Below, one piece after another: positions 11,342 through 21,715 of a stretch of 64,000 nucleotides of DNA. The notes below the pieces were generated by a model. The model ran no database searches. It was given only the letters and a program-made list of their open reading frames with translations, and was not told the DNA's origin. The stretch comes from Lachnospiraceae bacterium (GTDB lineage: Bacteria; Bacillota; Clostridia; Lachnospirales; Lachnospiraceae), in assembly GCA_015057165.1 (NCBI GenBank), contig SVEY01000013.1, forward strand, positions 1 to 64,000, read 5' to 3'. Positions within the stretch are counted from its first letter, which is position 1; each line of letters opens with the position of its first letter. The translations under genes and the position numbers were made by a program.

Positions 11342-13573
11342 TCAAATAGCAATTCTTCCTTCTTTCTTTCCCCAATTAATATAATGCACATAATAACTAG
11401 TCAAATCAAAGAAGTATACATTTGCAACATCAGGATTATTCTTAGCGTATGCCCAAACATTAAATGTCGCAGAGCCCTGTCGCCCCTCTCTACATCCATT
11501 AGTTAAAAAATGTATAAACGTTGCCACATCATCTCCTTTGAATGCATTTCTGACATCCGAATTATGCTCTATATAGTAATAATAATCATATACTGGCGAA
11601 AAATCCACTCCAAAGAACGAATGAATCGGGTTCTGTAGTGTATTACATCCAACAGCTTGTCTTCCTTCATTAAAACCATATTTAACATAATGCATGTAGT
11701 ACTCTGGTAAGTTATTCCATCCATAGGCTTGTCGAAGATCAGCGCATTGATTTCTATATGAATACACGTCAAATCCTTCGCATCCACGTCGGCCTTCTTT
11801 TACTCCATCAACAAGAAAATGACCAAATATTGCTCCATCGTCTCCATTTAATGCTCTATAAACATCAGGATTATTCTCTATATAATAATAATAATCATAT
11901 ACTGGCGAAAAATCTACTCCAAAGAACGAATGAATCGGGTTCTGTAGTGTATTGCATCCAACAGCTTTTCTACCTTCATTATAACCATATTTAATATAAT
12001 GCGTATAATACTCTGGTAGGTTATTCCATCCATATACTTGTCGAAGGTCAGCGCATTGATTTCTATATGAATACACGTCAAATCCTTCAGACGCACGTCT
12101 ACCCTCCTTCATTCCAGTAGTTAAGAAATGAATAAAGACTTGTGTCTCATCTCCATTATATGCATTGTAAACATCAGGATTGTGCTCAATATAATAATTA
12201 TAATTATATACTGGCGAAAAATCCACCCCAAAGAATGAATTCACTCCATTTTGAAGAGTAGGACAATTTAAAGCATTTCTTCCTTCTTTCTTTCCGTATA
12301 ACCTATAATGATCATAATAGGCCTTAAGGTTATTCCATCCGTATAATTGTCTTAAATCTCGGTATCGATTTCTATATGATACTACATCAAATGTCGCATT
12401 TGCTTGGCGTCCTTCATTCATTCCATATTTAACAAAATGCTCTAATGCTAAGTAAGGTTTGTTCTTATAGGCATCATATAAATCAGCATTATGTTCTACA
12501 TAACAATTAAAATCGTATACTGCGCTATAATCTACTCCGTTATATACTGAACCGCCAGTACGTTTTGAAACGAGATTACTTATATTCCTTGTCATGGTAT
12601 CATCAACAATACCATCATTATTACTATCAATTTCAGCAACAGCTGTATATGTTGCTCGAGGATCTACTTCATCCAAATAGAAGCAATTATTCTTTGACCA
12701 GTTCTCATCATAAATTACTTCTCCACTTGAGCTTGTAAGTTTGAACTTGAAATTAAGACTATCGTAATTTGGAGCATAAGCATTAATCTTTATTATATAA
12801 TGATCATAATCAAGATCTGCTCTTATGCTGTCTATCCCAGTCGTTTTTTCTCCTCTTTTTGCTGATAATGCAGCTATAACTACGTCAGCAATCTTTTGTT
12901 GCCCAGACTCACTAGGATGTAATCCATCTACCGTATTCTCTTCTCCATATCTCATTCTCAAATCAACAAAATAATCCTCATTACTATCTGCAATATTACT
13001 AATGTAATTTGCATATGAGTTAACTAAGGTATTCTTTGATGATGTTGGATCATATTTACTAGTCAAATAATTTGGTGCCATTAGTATCAGTTTTACACCA
13101 TCAAAAAGGTTGTGTAATTTACTTACTAATTGATTATATCTACTATAAAAAAGAGACGCACTCTTGGCAGCATTAGAATCATTAGTTCCGCCATAAACAG
13201 CAATATAATCTGGAGAGCCATTATTGTCTAGATTATTTATTCTGTTTTGATAAAGAAAGGACAGAAAATCACTATCATCTAATGTAACTTGTGCATATCC
13301 AGTTGAAGCGGACCACCCCATTTGACTACTACTTTCACTACTATATATAGACCACCACATCTTTTCCTTATCTATATTATACGCAGCACCAGGACCATAA
13401 CAAGGAAAGCCTTCATTATAGGTACTATAAGAAGAAATAGAATCTCCTAGTACAGAAAAAACTGGTTTTTGAGCAAACAAACTCTTTGTTCTAGCTTCGC
13501 TAGGAAAACCTATTATTCCTAAAGCTAAGACCATTAAGATCGTTGTTATTATAAATATAATATTTTTTTTCAA
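11342..13573 (-). CDS. Secreted SGNH/GDSL-type hydrolase with C-terminal ~100-aa repeats
   Basis: Signal peptide; FSVLGDSISSYSTY, YGGTNDSNAA and DGLHPSESGQQ blocks of SGNH hydrolases; repeated D(F/Y)xxVYxYxYYIExNxDVxxA..HFxxxGxxEGR modules. Confidence 0.8.
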   Translation of the reverse strand: MKKNIIFIITTILMVLALGIIGFPSEARTKSLFAQKPVFSVLGDSISSYSTYNEGFPCYGPGAAYNIDKEKMWWSIYSSESSSQMGWSASTGYAQVTLDDSDFLSFLYQNRINNLDNNGSPDYIAVYGGTNDSNAAKSASLFYSRYNQLVSKLHNLFDGVKLILMAPNYLTSKYDPTSSKNTLVNSYANYISNIADSNEDYFVDLRMRYGEENTVDGLHPSESGQQKIADVVIAALSAKRGEKTTGIDSIRADLDYDHYIIKINAYAPNYDSLNFKFKLTSSSGEVIYDENWSKNNCFYLDEVDPRATYTAVAEIDSNNDGIVDDTMTRNISNLVSKRTGGSVYNGVDYSAVYDFNCYVEHNADLYDAYKNKPYLALEHFVKYGMNEGRQANATFDVVSYRNRYRDLRQLYGWNNLKAYYDHYRLYGKKEGRNALNCPTLQNGVNSFFGVDFSPVYNYNYYIEHNPDVYNAYNGDETQVFIHFLTTGMKEGRRASEGFDVYSYRNQCADLRQVYGWNNLPEYYTHYIKYGYNEGRKAVGCNTLQNPIHSFFGVDFSPVYDYYYYIENNPDVYRALNGDDGAIFGHFLVDGVKEGRRGCEGFDVYSYRNQCADLRQAYGWNNLPEYYMHYVKYGFNEGRQAVGCNTLQNPIHSFFGVDFSPVYDYYYYIEHNSDVRNAFKGDDVATFIHFLTNGCREGRQGSATFNVWAYAKNNPDVANVYFFDLTSYYVHYINWGKKEGRIAI
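11575..12530. repeat. In-phase tandem repeat, 309-bp (103-aa) period, at least three close copies
   Basis: tactggcgaaaaatc(c/t)actccaaagaa begins at 11591, 11900 and (variant) 12209, exactly 309 bp apart. Confidence 0.8.
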
Positions 13574-13711
13574 AATGCTCTCCTTCCAAACGTCCGTTCG
13601 ATGATCTACTACATGTTAACTCAGCATACAATTATAACTTTGATATTATACCAACCAATTAAAATTATGTCCATGCATATTATTAACTAAAAATCATAAA
13701 ATAATCCATTT

Positions 13712-15685
13712 TTATACAGCTATTCTTCCTTCCCTCATTCCGTAGTTAATATAATGCAAGTAATAACTTGGAAGGTCGAAAGAATAGGCTCTTACTATAT
13801 CTAAATTATTATTAGCATATGCCCAAACGTTAAATGTTTTACACCCTTGTCTACCTTCTCTACAACCATTAGTCAAAAAATGTATAAATGTTGCCCTATC
13901 ATCTCCGCCAAAGGCATTTTTAACGTCTTGATTATGTTCTATATAATAATAATAATCATACACAGGTGAAAAATCCGCACCCAAAAATACATGTATCGGA
14001 TTTTGCAATGAATTACATCCTGTCCCTTTTCTTCCTTCTCTTCGTCCGTAGTTTAAGTAATGCATATAATAGTCGCTCAGCCTATCCCATCCATACACTA
14101 GTCTCAAATCCTGATTCTGATTTCTATAAGAATAAACATTAAAATTTGAGCAACTACTTCTTCCTTCATTTAACCCACATGTCAAAAAATGAATAAATAC
14201 CGATACATCATCACCACCGAATGCATTCTTAACATCAGGATTATTATCAATATAATACTGATAATTATATATCGATGAACAATCTATTCCCAAAAAAGAG
14301 TGTAACGGATTCTGCAACGTGTTACAGCCTGTTCCTACGCGGCTTTCCTTTATTCCCCAATTCATATAATGCTCATAGTAAGCTCTTAGATTATTCCACC
14401 CAAATACCTGTCTCAAGTCCGAGTATTGATTTCTATATGACACCACATCAAAAGTTGACTTCGCTTGTCTTCCCTCGTTCATTCCGTAATTAACAAAATG
14501 TGCTATAGCTGCAGTAGAATCATTACCAAATGCATTTCTTAGATCTCCATATTTATTAATATAATAATTATATTCGTATACAGCACTATAATCTATACCA
14601 TTATACCATGTTGTGCCGCCACTAGCGGGTTCACTCCCATAATCATAAGGACAACTCTCTCTTCCCACAGAACTCCAAAAGCCTTCAAGAGTATGAGCAG
14701 CTCTACCTAGTGAAAGCATCGTACTATCACTCTTATTAAAATGTTTATATTTATATGATGCGGTATCATCCCAAGTAACATCAACAGCATACCAGAAATT
14801 GCCAAGCTTAACCTGGTTCCATTCGTGACCTTCGCTTGTTATTGACATAGCAGGTATTCCACGGGCGTAGCAAAGAAGTGCAAATGCTTCAGAGTATCCT
14901 GCGCATACTGTTTCACCACCTGGATTTAGAAATACGGAGGCGCAACTTTGATCATATGGTGTATCAAAACTACCATAATAACAATTATTAATAAGCAAAT
15001 CATGAATTGTCTTCTCTTTATCATATGCACTAGCACTGGTGCTCACCTGGCTTAGATACCCGTTAATCTTTGACTTTATTTGAGAAGCGTAGTTTGCACG
15101 TTGTGTGCCTGTTTGCATTCCATCATACACTCCAATGCGTATTGCTTTTTTGCCAGAAGAACCATCATGAAATACACCAACATATTCGCTAAGATAATAC
15201 AATTCAGGTGTATCATACAGCAAAAGATACGCAACATTTAGCGCTTCATCATTTGAAAGCCCTGAATAAGTTACAATTGGTGTTAAATAGCACCCTCCAT
15301 CATTATAATAAGCAAAGTCTGCTCCACCATCAATTAGCGGAAACAACTTGTTATATAAGTCATTATATAAAGTCCTCTGATTAGCATTTAACCTGCTAAA
15401 AGAATAATTATAATATGGCGAACTAAACTGAGTCCAAAAGGCATCTGTCCCTTTGTAATACTTTTCAACAAACGTTTCTGCATCAGCCTTCTGAGATTCA
15501 TCAGTAAGTTCATTAAATTCTTCTTCTGTAACATCCTTAGTTTCAACTACAGGCTCTTTAAGCCCTGTTGGAAGTTCTTCCTCTGCATACGCATTAAACT
15601 CAGGTACAGCAAACAGCCCTAACACTAATGCCAGAGCCATCGTTACAGCTACTACTCTCTTAATATTTCTTTTTTTCATAGGCAC
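13712..15685 (-). CDS. Secreted transglutaminase-like protein with C-terminal ~100-aa repeats
   Basis: Signal peptide; GGETVCAGYSEAFALLCYARGIPA...HEWNQVKLGNFWYAVDVTWDD Cys/His/Asp transglutaminase-core motifs; same repeats as the neighbouring SGNH protein. Confidence 0.82.
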   Translation of the reverse strand: MPMKKRNIKRVVAVTMALALVLGLFAVPEFNAYAEEELPTGLKEPVVETKDVTEEEFNELTDESQKADAETFVEKYYKGTDAFWTQFSSPYYNYSFSRLNANQRTLYNDLYNKLFPLIDGGADFAYYNDGGCYLTPIVTYSGLSNDEALNVAYLLLYDTPELYYLSEYVGVFHDGSSGKKAIRIGVYDGMQTGTQRANYASQIKSKINGYLSQVSTSASAYDKEKTIHDLLINNCYYGSFDTPYDQSCASVFLNPGGETVCAGYSEAFALLCYARGIPAMSITSEGHEWNQVKLGNFWYAVDVTWDDTASYKYKHFNKSDSTMLSLGRAAHTLEGFWSSVGRESCPYDYGSEPASGGTTWYNGIDYSAVYEYNYYINKYGDLRNAFGNDSTAAIAHFVNYGMNEGRQAKSTFDVVSYRNQYSDLRQVFGWNNLRAYYEHYMNWGIKESRVGTGCNTLQNPLHSFLGIDCSSIYNYQYYIDNNPDVKNAFGGDDVSVFIHFLTCGLNEGRSSCSNFNVYSYRNQNQDLRLVYGWDRLSDYYMHYLNYGRREGRKGTGCNSLQNPIHVFLGADFSPVYDYYYYIEHNQDVKNAFGGDDRATFIHFLTNGCREGRQGCKTFNVWAYANNNLDIVRAYSFDLPSYYLHYINYGMREGRIAV

Positions 15686-15696
15686 TCCTGTCTACC

Positions 15697-16284
15697 CTAA
15701 TCTAGTTTCATGCCCTTCCCTGCGCAATACTCTTTATAACTCTGATTAACTTTATCTTTATCTGATAATATTACATCATCAGGTGTAAGACTATCATTAA
15801 ATGGCCATTCAACAGCAATATCCGGGTCATTCCACATAAGTCCGCCCTCATCATTTGGATGATAGAAATCAGTTACTTTATAGCAGAATTCTGCATAATC
15901 AGACATTACTAAGAAACCATGAGCAAATCCCTTTGGAACAAAGAATTGTTTCTTGTTCTCTGCAGATAATACTAGACCATAGCATTTACCAAAAGTAGGT
16001 GAACCATTTCTAAGGTCAACAGCAACATCATATACTTCACCATTTATTACTCTTACAAGTTTATCCTGTGGATGATTAAGTTGGAAATGAAGTCCTCTAA
16101 GAACACCTTTCTTTGATGCAGACTGATTGTCCTGTACAAATTTGTGATCAATTCCTTCCGCTGCAAAATCATTGTAATTATATGTCTCCATAAAGTAACC
16201 ACGCTCATCACCAAATGCAGTTGGCGTAATTACGTGAAGTCCTTCAATTCCATTAACATTATGTTCTACTGTGATTTTTCCCAT
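15697..16284 (-). CDS. rfbC: dTDP-4-dehydrorhamnose 3,5-epimerase
   Basis: GYFMETYN, VQDNQSASKKGVLRGLHFQ, FFVPKGFAHGFLV motifs. Confidence 0.93.
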   Translation of the reverse strand: MGKITVEHNVNGIEGLHVITPTAFGDERGYFMETYNYNDFAAEGIDHKFVQDNQSASKKGVLRGLHFQLNHPQDKLVRVINGEVYDVAVDLRNGSPTFGKCYGLVLSAENKKQFFVPKGFAHGFLVMSDYAEFCYKVTDFYHPNDEGGLMWNDPDIAVEWPFNDSLTPDDVILSDKDKVNQSYKEYCAGKGMKLD

Positions 16285-16332
16285 CTCATCCTCCTATAAT
16301 CTTATCTATTCATTAAGGTATAAAATTACGTA

Positions 16333-16628
16333 ATACTTTGTCATCAACTATGTATTTATACATTAGTACAAGCTTAGACTATGTTAGTAATTGATTCAGT
16401 GAGGGAAATTCGTGACACGGATGTCACGAATAAGGTTGAGTGGTCCGGATGACTGTCGAAACCTGGTTCCCGACATATGTGGTAAGGGGGGACCATGCGA
16501 AGCATGGTGGATTCCTTATCACACGGCGACATTTCGCGAAGCGAAATGTTGGAATGATTGAATCATCAATTACTTACATAGGCTTAGCGAAGAACTAGCG
16601 TATAAGTACATAGTTGATGACAAAGTAT
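16333..16628. repeat. Structured intergenic element A: long closing stem with internal hairpins
   Basis: Arms atactttgtcatcaactatgta..tata and tata..tacatagttgatgacaaagtat pair almost perfectly; inner hairpins attcgtgaca-cgga-tgtcacgaat, accatgc-gaa-gcatggt, acatttcgc-gaa-gcgaaatgt. Confidence 0.75.
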
Positions 16629-16637
16629 GCACTTATT

Positions 16638-17516
16638 CTATAGACCTTCCGCTACATCTATTAGATATTTTCCATAATCTGTCTTCATAAGTGGCTCTGC
16701 AAGCTTTCTTAATTGATTAGCATCAATAAATCCTCTCTTATATGCAATCTCTTCTATACATGACACATATAGCCCCTGTCTCTTCTGGAATGTCTCAACG
16801 AAATTAGCGGCCTGAAGGAGCATCTCGTGATTACCAGTATCAAGCCATGCAAATCCACGACCAAGTGTCTCAACATGGAGATTGCCACGACTTAGATATT
16901 CATTATTAACAGATGTAATCTCTAATTCACCTCTTGCTGAAGGTTTAACATTCTTAGCAATATCAACAACATCGTTGTCATAGAAATACAATCCAGGAAC
17001 AGCATAGTTTGACTTTGGATGTTCTGGCTTCTCCTCAATTGAAATAGCGATTCCATTTTCGTCAAATTCAACTACTCCATATTCTCTAGGATTTCTTACA
17101 TAATAACCAAATATTGTTGCACCATTCTCAGATTCCGTTCTATTAGCAGTCTCACGAAGTACCCTAGAGAAACTTTGACCATAGAATATATTATCTCCTA
17201 GAACAAGTGCCACAGCATCATTGCCAATAAATTCATCTCCTATAATGAAAGCCTCTGCAAGTCCATTAGGCGCTTCTTGAATCTTATATTCAATATTCAT
17301 TCCAAGCTGACTTCCATCTCCAAGTAATTCTTTAAAGACTGGAAGATCTCTTGGTGTAGAAATAATAAGTACCTCTCTTATTCCAGAAAGCATTAAAGTA
17401 GATAATGGATAATAAATCATTGGCTTATCATATATTGGCATTATCTGTTTTGAAATTGCTTTTGTTAACGGATATAATCTTGTTCCCGAACCTCCTGCAA
17501 GGATGATTCCCTTCAT
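16638..17516 (-). CDS. rfbA: Glucose-1-phosphate thymidylyltransferase
   Basis: [46 protein letters not shown]. Confidence 0.95.
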   Translation of the reverse strand: MKGIILAGGSGTRLYPLTKAISKQIMPIYDKPMIYYPLSTLMLSGIREVLIISTPRDLPVFKELLGDGSQLGMNIEYKIQEAPNGLAEAFIIGDEFIGNDAVALVLGDNIFYGQSFSRVLRETANRTESENGATIFGYYVRNPREYGVVEFDENGIAISIEEKPEHPKSNYAVPGLYFYDNDVVDIAKNVKPSARGELEITSVNNEYLSRGNLHVETLGRGFAWLDTGNHEMLLQAANFVETFQKRQGLYVSCIEEIAYKRGFIDANQLRKLAEPLMKTDYGKYLIDVAEGL

Positions 17517-17549
17517 AATGTAATGTCCTCCTTATTTGATATATATGTT

Positions 17550-17787
17550 ATTCTTCATGATACACACTTATATGTCCGAAGCATTAGTTCAAGCTTAGAG
17601 AATATACATGATTAAGTCATTGAAGAGAATTCGTGCCAAGGAGGGCACGAATAAGTTCGAGCCGACAGGATGTCGGATTGAGAACTGGTCTCTGTCCAAC
17701 TTATATATTATTCGATACCTTAATCATATATATTCTCTTAGCGAAGAACTATTAGCGAGGGCATATAAGTGTGTATATACGAAGAAT
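17550..17787. repeat. Structured intergenic element B, related to element A
   Basis: Arms attcttc..atacacacttatatg and catataagtgtgtat..gaagaat pair; inner hairpins attcgtgcc..ggcacgaat and ccgaca-gga-tgtcgg; shares agcttaga, gaattcgtg, cacgaataag and cttagcgaagaact with A. Confidence 0.75.
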
Positions 17788-17790
17788 CAC

Positions 17791-19035
17791 CTATAATAAT
17801 AATGTCTTGTCTTCACCCATTCCAACGCAACCTGTAAGATCATATTTCTTACCAGTCTCGTCACGGATGTATCCTTCTAACTCGCCAAAAGTTATATAAT
17901 AATCAATATTAACAACTCCAGCATGCGTTATCATTGGATTTATACTATACACCTTTTGTGTCAAATTAACCATATCATATTGGTCTTTGATATAAACTTC
18001 CTGATAATCCTTAAAGTCCTTCGTCTCAGGATTTCTCGAAAACTTAACAGGTGGAAGTATACTTGATGTTCCTTCCAACCACAAAATATTCTCATTATAT
18101 CTTGCCTGATCAATGGACTGATTTCTGGTTAGATTGAATGCAAGATACATATCTTCTCCATCAATATTGTATCTGCCCAGAGTTGTAACCCAATCATAAT
18201 GAGCACGCCTTGGATAATAGCCCCTATGATCATCAATTATTGCAACGGTATTCTCATTAGATACCATTTTCTCACCGTTAAATGTTAATTCTCCCTCAGC
18301 CTTGAAGAAATCCTTTTGTGAGTATAAAGGACGTGGTCTCTTCTTGTCAAATGGAATACTTGCCACACACGGATCCGATATACGTGTAAGCTCGACATCA
18401 TAGTCGATAGTCGCTTCACCTACATTTTCTTTCATAGCAGCAACTGCTGTCTTATCTTTTCTAGGAACTGTAATTAGGCACTTACCTTTATGTGAACCGG
18501 ACAGATGCGCTTTACCTTCATCAAAGGTATTAACATATTTTACAAAACTAACATCCGTCTTTGCAAAAGCAACAGATCCTTTAATTAGATTAGGTGCTAT
18601 CTGCGTGTCTTTACTCTTAAGATCAGTATCCCAACAATAAGTGGTTTTAGTTCTCTTATCATAGAACACATTTAATGTCTTGCCAAAAATCCCCATGTCA
18701 CATACAACAGCAAGAAGTATTCCATTATCAAAATGTACTTCTGTTGCCTCCCATAGGGTAAGCTTTAGTCTGTTAAATGCATTTGGCAGTGCAGTAGGTC
18801 CATTTAATTTAAGAAGTTCCATCTCTTCAAACTCTTTGTCAAATGTTCCAAATTCGCAACTACCATCTGGCCTCACCATACTCTTTGGCGTAGGTACTGC
18901 TCTTCTTGTCTCATTAATATATTTACTGTATTCTCCCCTAATTGGTTCTCTCTTAACCATAAGCCTCCCCCTTTCTCTAGTAACATGTCTTGTTATTCTT
19001 ACAACTAAGACATTTGTCAAAATATTTAACCCCAA
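17791..19035 (-). CDS. DUF2804-like protein
   Basis: Recollected similarity (FGTFDKEFEEMELLKLNGP..., WVTTLGRYNIDGEDMYLAFNLTRNQSIDQARYNENILW); likely start at internal MVKREPIRGEY. Confidence 0.6.
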   Translation of the reverse strand: MGLNILTNVLVVRITRHVTRERGRLMVKREPIRGEYSKYINETRRAVPTPKSMVRPDGSCEFGTFDKEFEEMELLKLNGPTALPNAFNRLKLTLWEATEVHFDNGILLAVVCDMGIFGKTLNVFYDKRTKTTYCWDTDLKSKDTQIAPNLIKGSVAFAKTDVSFVKYVNTFDEGKAHLSGSHKGKCLITVPRKDKTAVAAMKENVGEATIDYDVELTRISDPCVASIPFDKKRPRPLYSQKDFFKAEGELTFNGEKMVSNENTVAIIDDHRGYYPRRAHYDWVTTLGRYNIDGEDMYLAFNLTRNQSIDQARYNENILWLEGTSSILPPVKFSRNPETKDFKDYQEVYIKDQYDMVNLTQKVYSINPMITHAGVVNIDYYITFGELEGYIRDETGKKYDLTGCVGMGEDKTLLL

Positions 19036-19117
19036 AGGATAGAATTATCCTTATACATTATTATAACACATTTTAGAGAAAATATGGCTTAAAAGGGGCA
19101 AAAGGAAAAGCACTATA

Positions 19118-19348
19118 TTATTCATCAAACTCCACAACAACATAAAAGCCTTTTTCAGTCTCTTTAATATCAACGACTTTTCCTTCTGAGCTACTAATTC
19201 TCTCGGTGATTTTGAAATTAGCAGACATTGCATAGCTTTTACCTAAAGTATAGTAATATGAATTAGGAAGCTTACTTTCTGTAATGGGAAGAACCTGCCC
19301 TTTTGTAACAAGACCTTCCCTTTCCATTTTAAATTCCTCTTGCCTCAC
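19118..19348 (-). CDS. Hypothetical protein
   Basis: Complete short ORF adjacent to and co-directional with the DUF308 gene. Confidence 0.5.
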   Translation of the reverse strand: MRQEEFKMEREGLVTKGQVLPITESKLPNSYYYTLGKSYAMSANFKITERISSSEGKVVDIKETEKGFYVVVEFDE

Positions 19349-19929
19349 TACTTAATCACCTTCGATTCCACTTCTCTGTCGCCATACACATTCTTCTTAT
19401 ACTTAGAAGCACGAATAGCAACGATTATAGTAGTTATTGCATCTAGAATCAGCATAACTCCAACAACAATTGATACTGCTGTGAACGCACCAAAGGAGCA
19501 GAAGATACAATAGAATCCAAAAACAACACTAAAAATACCAACAATCAGCATTAGCCACCATGTTTTTATTCCCATTGACTTAACGGTAAATGCAGAAATG
19601 ATACTTTGAATACCATGAACAGCAAGCATAACTCCTACTGCAATATATACTATTACTGCAAATTTCAAAGGATTAACAATAATCCATATACCTATTGCTC
19701 CAAGAAGTATTGCCAGAATGATTGCAGGTACCGATAACCCCATTCTATTTGCTATTGCTCCTATAAGCATAAATATTGCAAAAATAAGAACTATAATACC
19801 TACAATAACAGATATAACTGATCCTGACTCTACTGGGAACACCATAAATAGTATACCCATAATAAGAGACATTATTGCCGATATGTAAATATCAAACCTT
19901 ATTGCTTTCATTGTTTCTTTCATCCTCAT
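19348..19929 (-). CDS. DUF308 (HdeD-like) membrane protein
   Basis: Repeated short TM segments with GIxxxxxP motifs. Confidence 0.75.
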   Translation of the reverse strand: MRMKETMKAIRFDIYISAIMSLIMGILFMVFPVESGSVISVIVGIIVLIFAIFMLIGAIANRMGLSVPAIILAILLGAIGIWIIVNPLKFAVIVYIAVGVMLAVHGIQSIISAFTVKSMGIKTWWLMLIVGIFSVVFGFYCIFCSFGAFTAVSIVVGVMLILDAITTIIVAIRASKYKKNVYGDREVESKVIK

Positions 19930-19951
19930 TATCTCCTTTTATTAATAGATT

Positions 19952-21703
19952 TTATGACAACTTACTGATTTCTTCATCTATTCGTTTTCTAATCTCAAGC
20001 ATCTTTTTTCGAATCACTTTTCTTCTCTTCCTATCATATGTATAGAGACCATTTATTTCATTTTCAACATCAGATAGTTGCGTGTAAATACAACCGCACA
20101 TACCTTCCTCTATGACAGGATATACCATTTCTTCGTACATCTCACATATCTTATATGTAAGCGCATTTTCATTTGGGCAGGCACCATAGCCATAACTTGT
20201 ACCCTCGCTTATGTGACCTTCTACTACGTACAAGAAGCCACCACACTCTGACAAAAATAATGGCTTATCAACAACATGTAATTCTTTACTTTTAAAATAC
20301 ACATGTCTGCTGTCAAAATCACTCTTCTTCTGATGAAACCAACCCGAGGTAGAATCATATAATCTGGTAGGATCTTCCTTAGTAAGAATATCATAGAGTT
20401 TATCTGCCTCGAACTGTCCCCAGCCCTCATTGAAAATGGTATAACACAGAATACTTGGATAATTATAAAGCTCTTTTATTGTATCTTTACAATGAGTTAT
20501 AAAGAAATCTTTTCGCTCTCTATCCTTATTCTTTCTCAAATCATCTCTTCTATATTTTCCACCAAATGTTGGAAGTATTGTATCACCCACATAGTGATAC
20601 TTACCTGAGTTAACCATATCCTGGACAACATACATACCAAGCCTGTCACAGGAATAATAGAACTGCGCCGCCTCAATCTTAATATGCTTTCTAAGAGTGT
20701 TAAAACCAAGCTTCTTCATCCTGAGAATATCTCTGTCATATTCCATATAATCAGGAGGAGTCATATTCCCATCAACATAATACCCTTGGTCTAATACACC
20801 ATGCAGAAACGCTGGCTTATCGTTTATACAAAGCCTTTGCACACCATCTGTATTCATAATACATATATTTCTGAATGATATATAAGTATATATTGAATCG
20901 TCTTTGTATGTGATTTTCACAGGATAAAGAGTAGGGGAATGTTCATCCCAAAGCTTTAGTTCATATGGTTCATTAAGATAATCTGATATTACATCTTCAT
21001 CAATGACAACATCTCCCTCTGACTCTTTAGAATAGATTAAACGATCTTCTTGTATATAACTATACAAATCGTACTCTTTTGGCTTAAGTACTACTCCTTC
21101 ATATACTTTATATGTAACTTTGTCATTTTCATTTTTGTTAGTTTCACCATGGCTTACAGAAGAATTGATGTCTACACTAATTCTTACGAAAATATCATTT
21201 GGCGTTATTTTAACATCACTTATATACTCTTTAGATACTACTTCAAGGAATACACTTTTCCATATTCCTGATGTAGGAGTGTACCACATACTATGAGGTT
21301 TCTTGCATTGTTTGCCATAGGGATAAGTTAGATCTAATTTGTCTGTTACTTCTACAACAATCTTATTAATACCGTCTACATTTATAACATTAGTTATATC
21401 AAATTGAAATGATAAATAGCCACCTCTATGCTCCCCTAGGAGTACATCATTGACATATACCTTTGCAATCTGATCAACGGCCCCAAAATGCAGTATAAAC
21501 CTACTATTCTCATCAAACGAAAGCTCATCCACTCTAAAAGCCTTAGAATATGTAAATCTATCTGACACTTCTTTCGAATAACCACTAAGCTTACTCTGTG
21601 GTGGATAAGGCACATTTATCTCATCTCCATCAAGAAGCCATTTACCATCAAGAAGCATTATATTCTCTCTATATAGTTGTGGTCTTGGGTACTGTCTATT
21701 CAT
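19952..21703 (-). CDS. Glycoside hydrolase family 2 protein
   Basis: N-terminal beta-sandwich (VYVNDVLLGEHRGGYLSFQFDIT), GFNTLRKHIKIE, ILCYTIFNEGWGQFE catalytic region. Confidence 0.88.
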   Translation of the reverse strand: MNRQYPRPQLYRENIMLLDGKWLLDGDEINVPYPPQSKLSGYSKEVSDRFTYSKAFRVDELSFDENSRFILHFGAVDQIAKVYVNDVLLGEHRGGYLSFQFDITNVINVDGINKIVVEVTDKLDLTYPYGKQCKKPHSMWYTPTSGIWKSVFLEVVSKEYISDVKITPNDIFVRISVDINSSVSHGETNKNENDKVTYKVYEGVVLKPKEYDLYSYIQEDRLIYSKESEGDVVIDEDVISDYLNEPYELKLWDEHSPTLYPVKITYKDDSIYTYISFRNICIMNTDGVQRLCINDKPAFLHGVLDQGYYVDGNMTPPDYMEYDRDILRMKKLGFNTLRKHIKIEAAQFYYSCDRLGMYVVQDMVNSGKYHYVGDTILPTFGGKYRRDDLRKNKDRERKDFFITHCKDTIKELYNYPSILCYTIFNEGWGQFEADKLYDILTKEDPTRLYDSTSGWFHQKKSDFDSRHVYFKSKELHVVDKPLFLSECGGFLYVVEGHISEGTSYGYGACPNENALTYKICEMYEEMVYPVIEEGMCGCIYTQLSDVENEINGLYTYDRKRRKVIRKKMLEIRKRIDEEISKLS

Positions 21704-21715
21704 ATATTTCTCTCC

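Noticed and set aside
11569-12096. Short alternate-frame ORFs in the secreted repeat protein
   Set aside because: Repeated spurious frames caused by the 309-bp tandem repeat.
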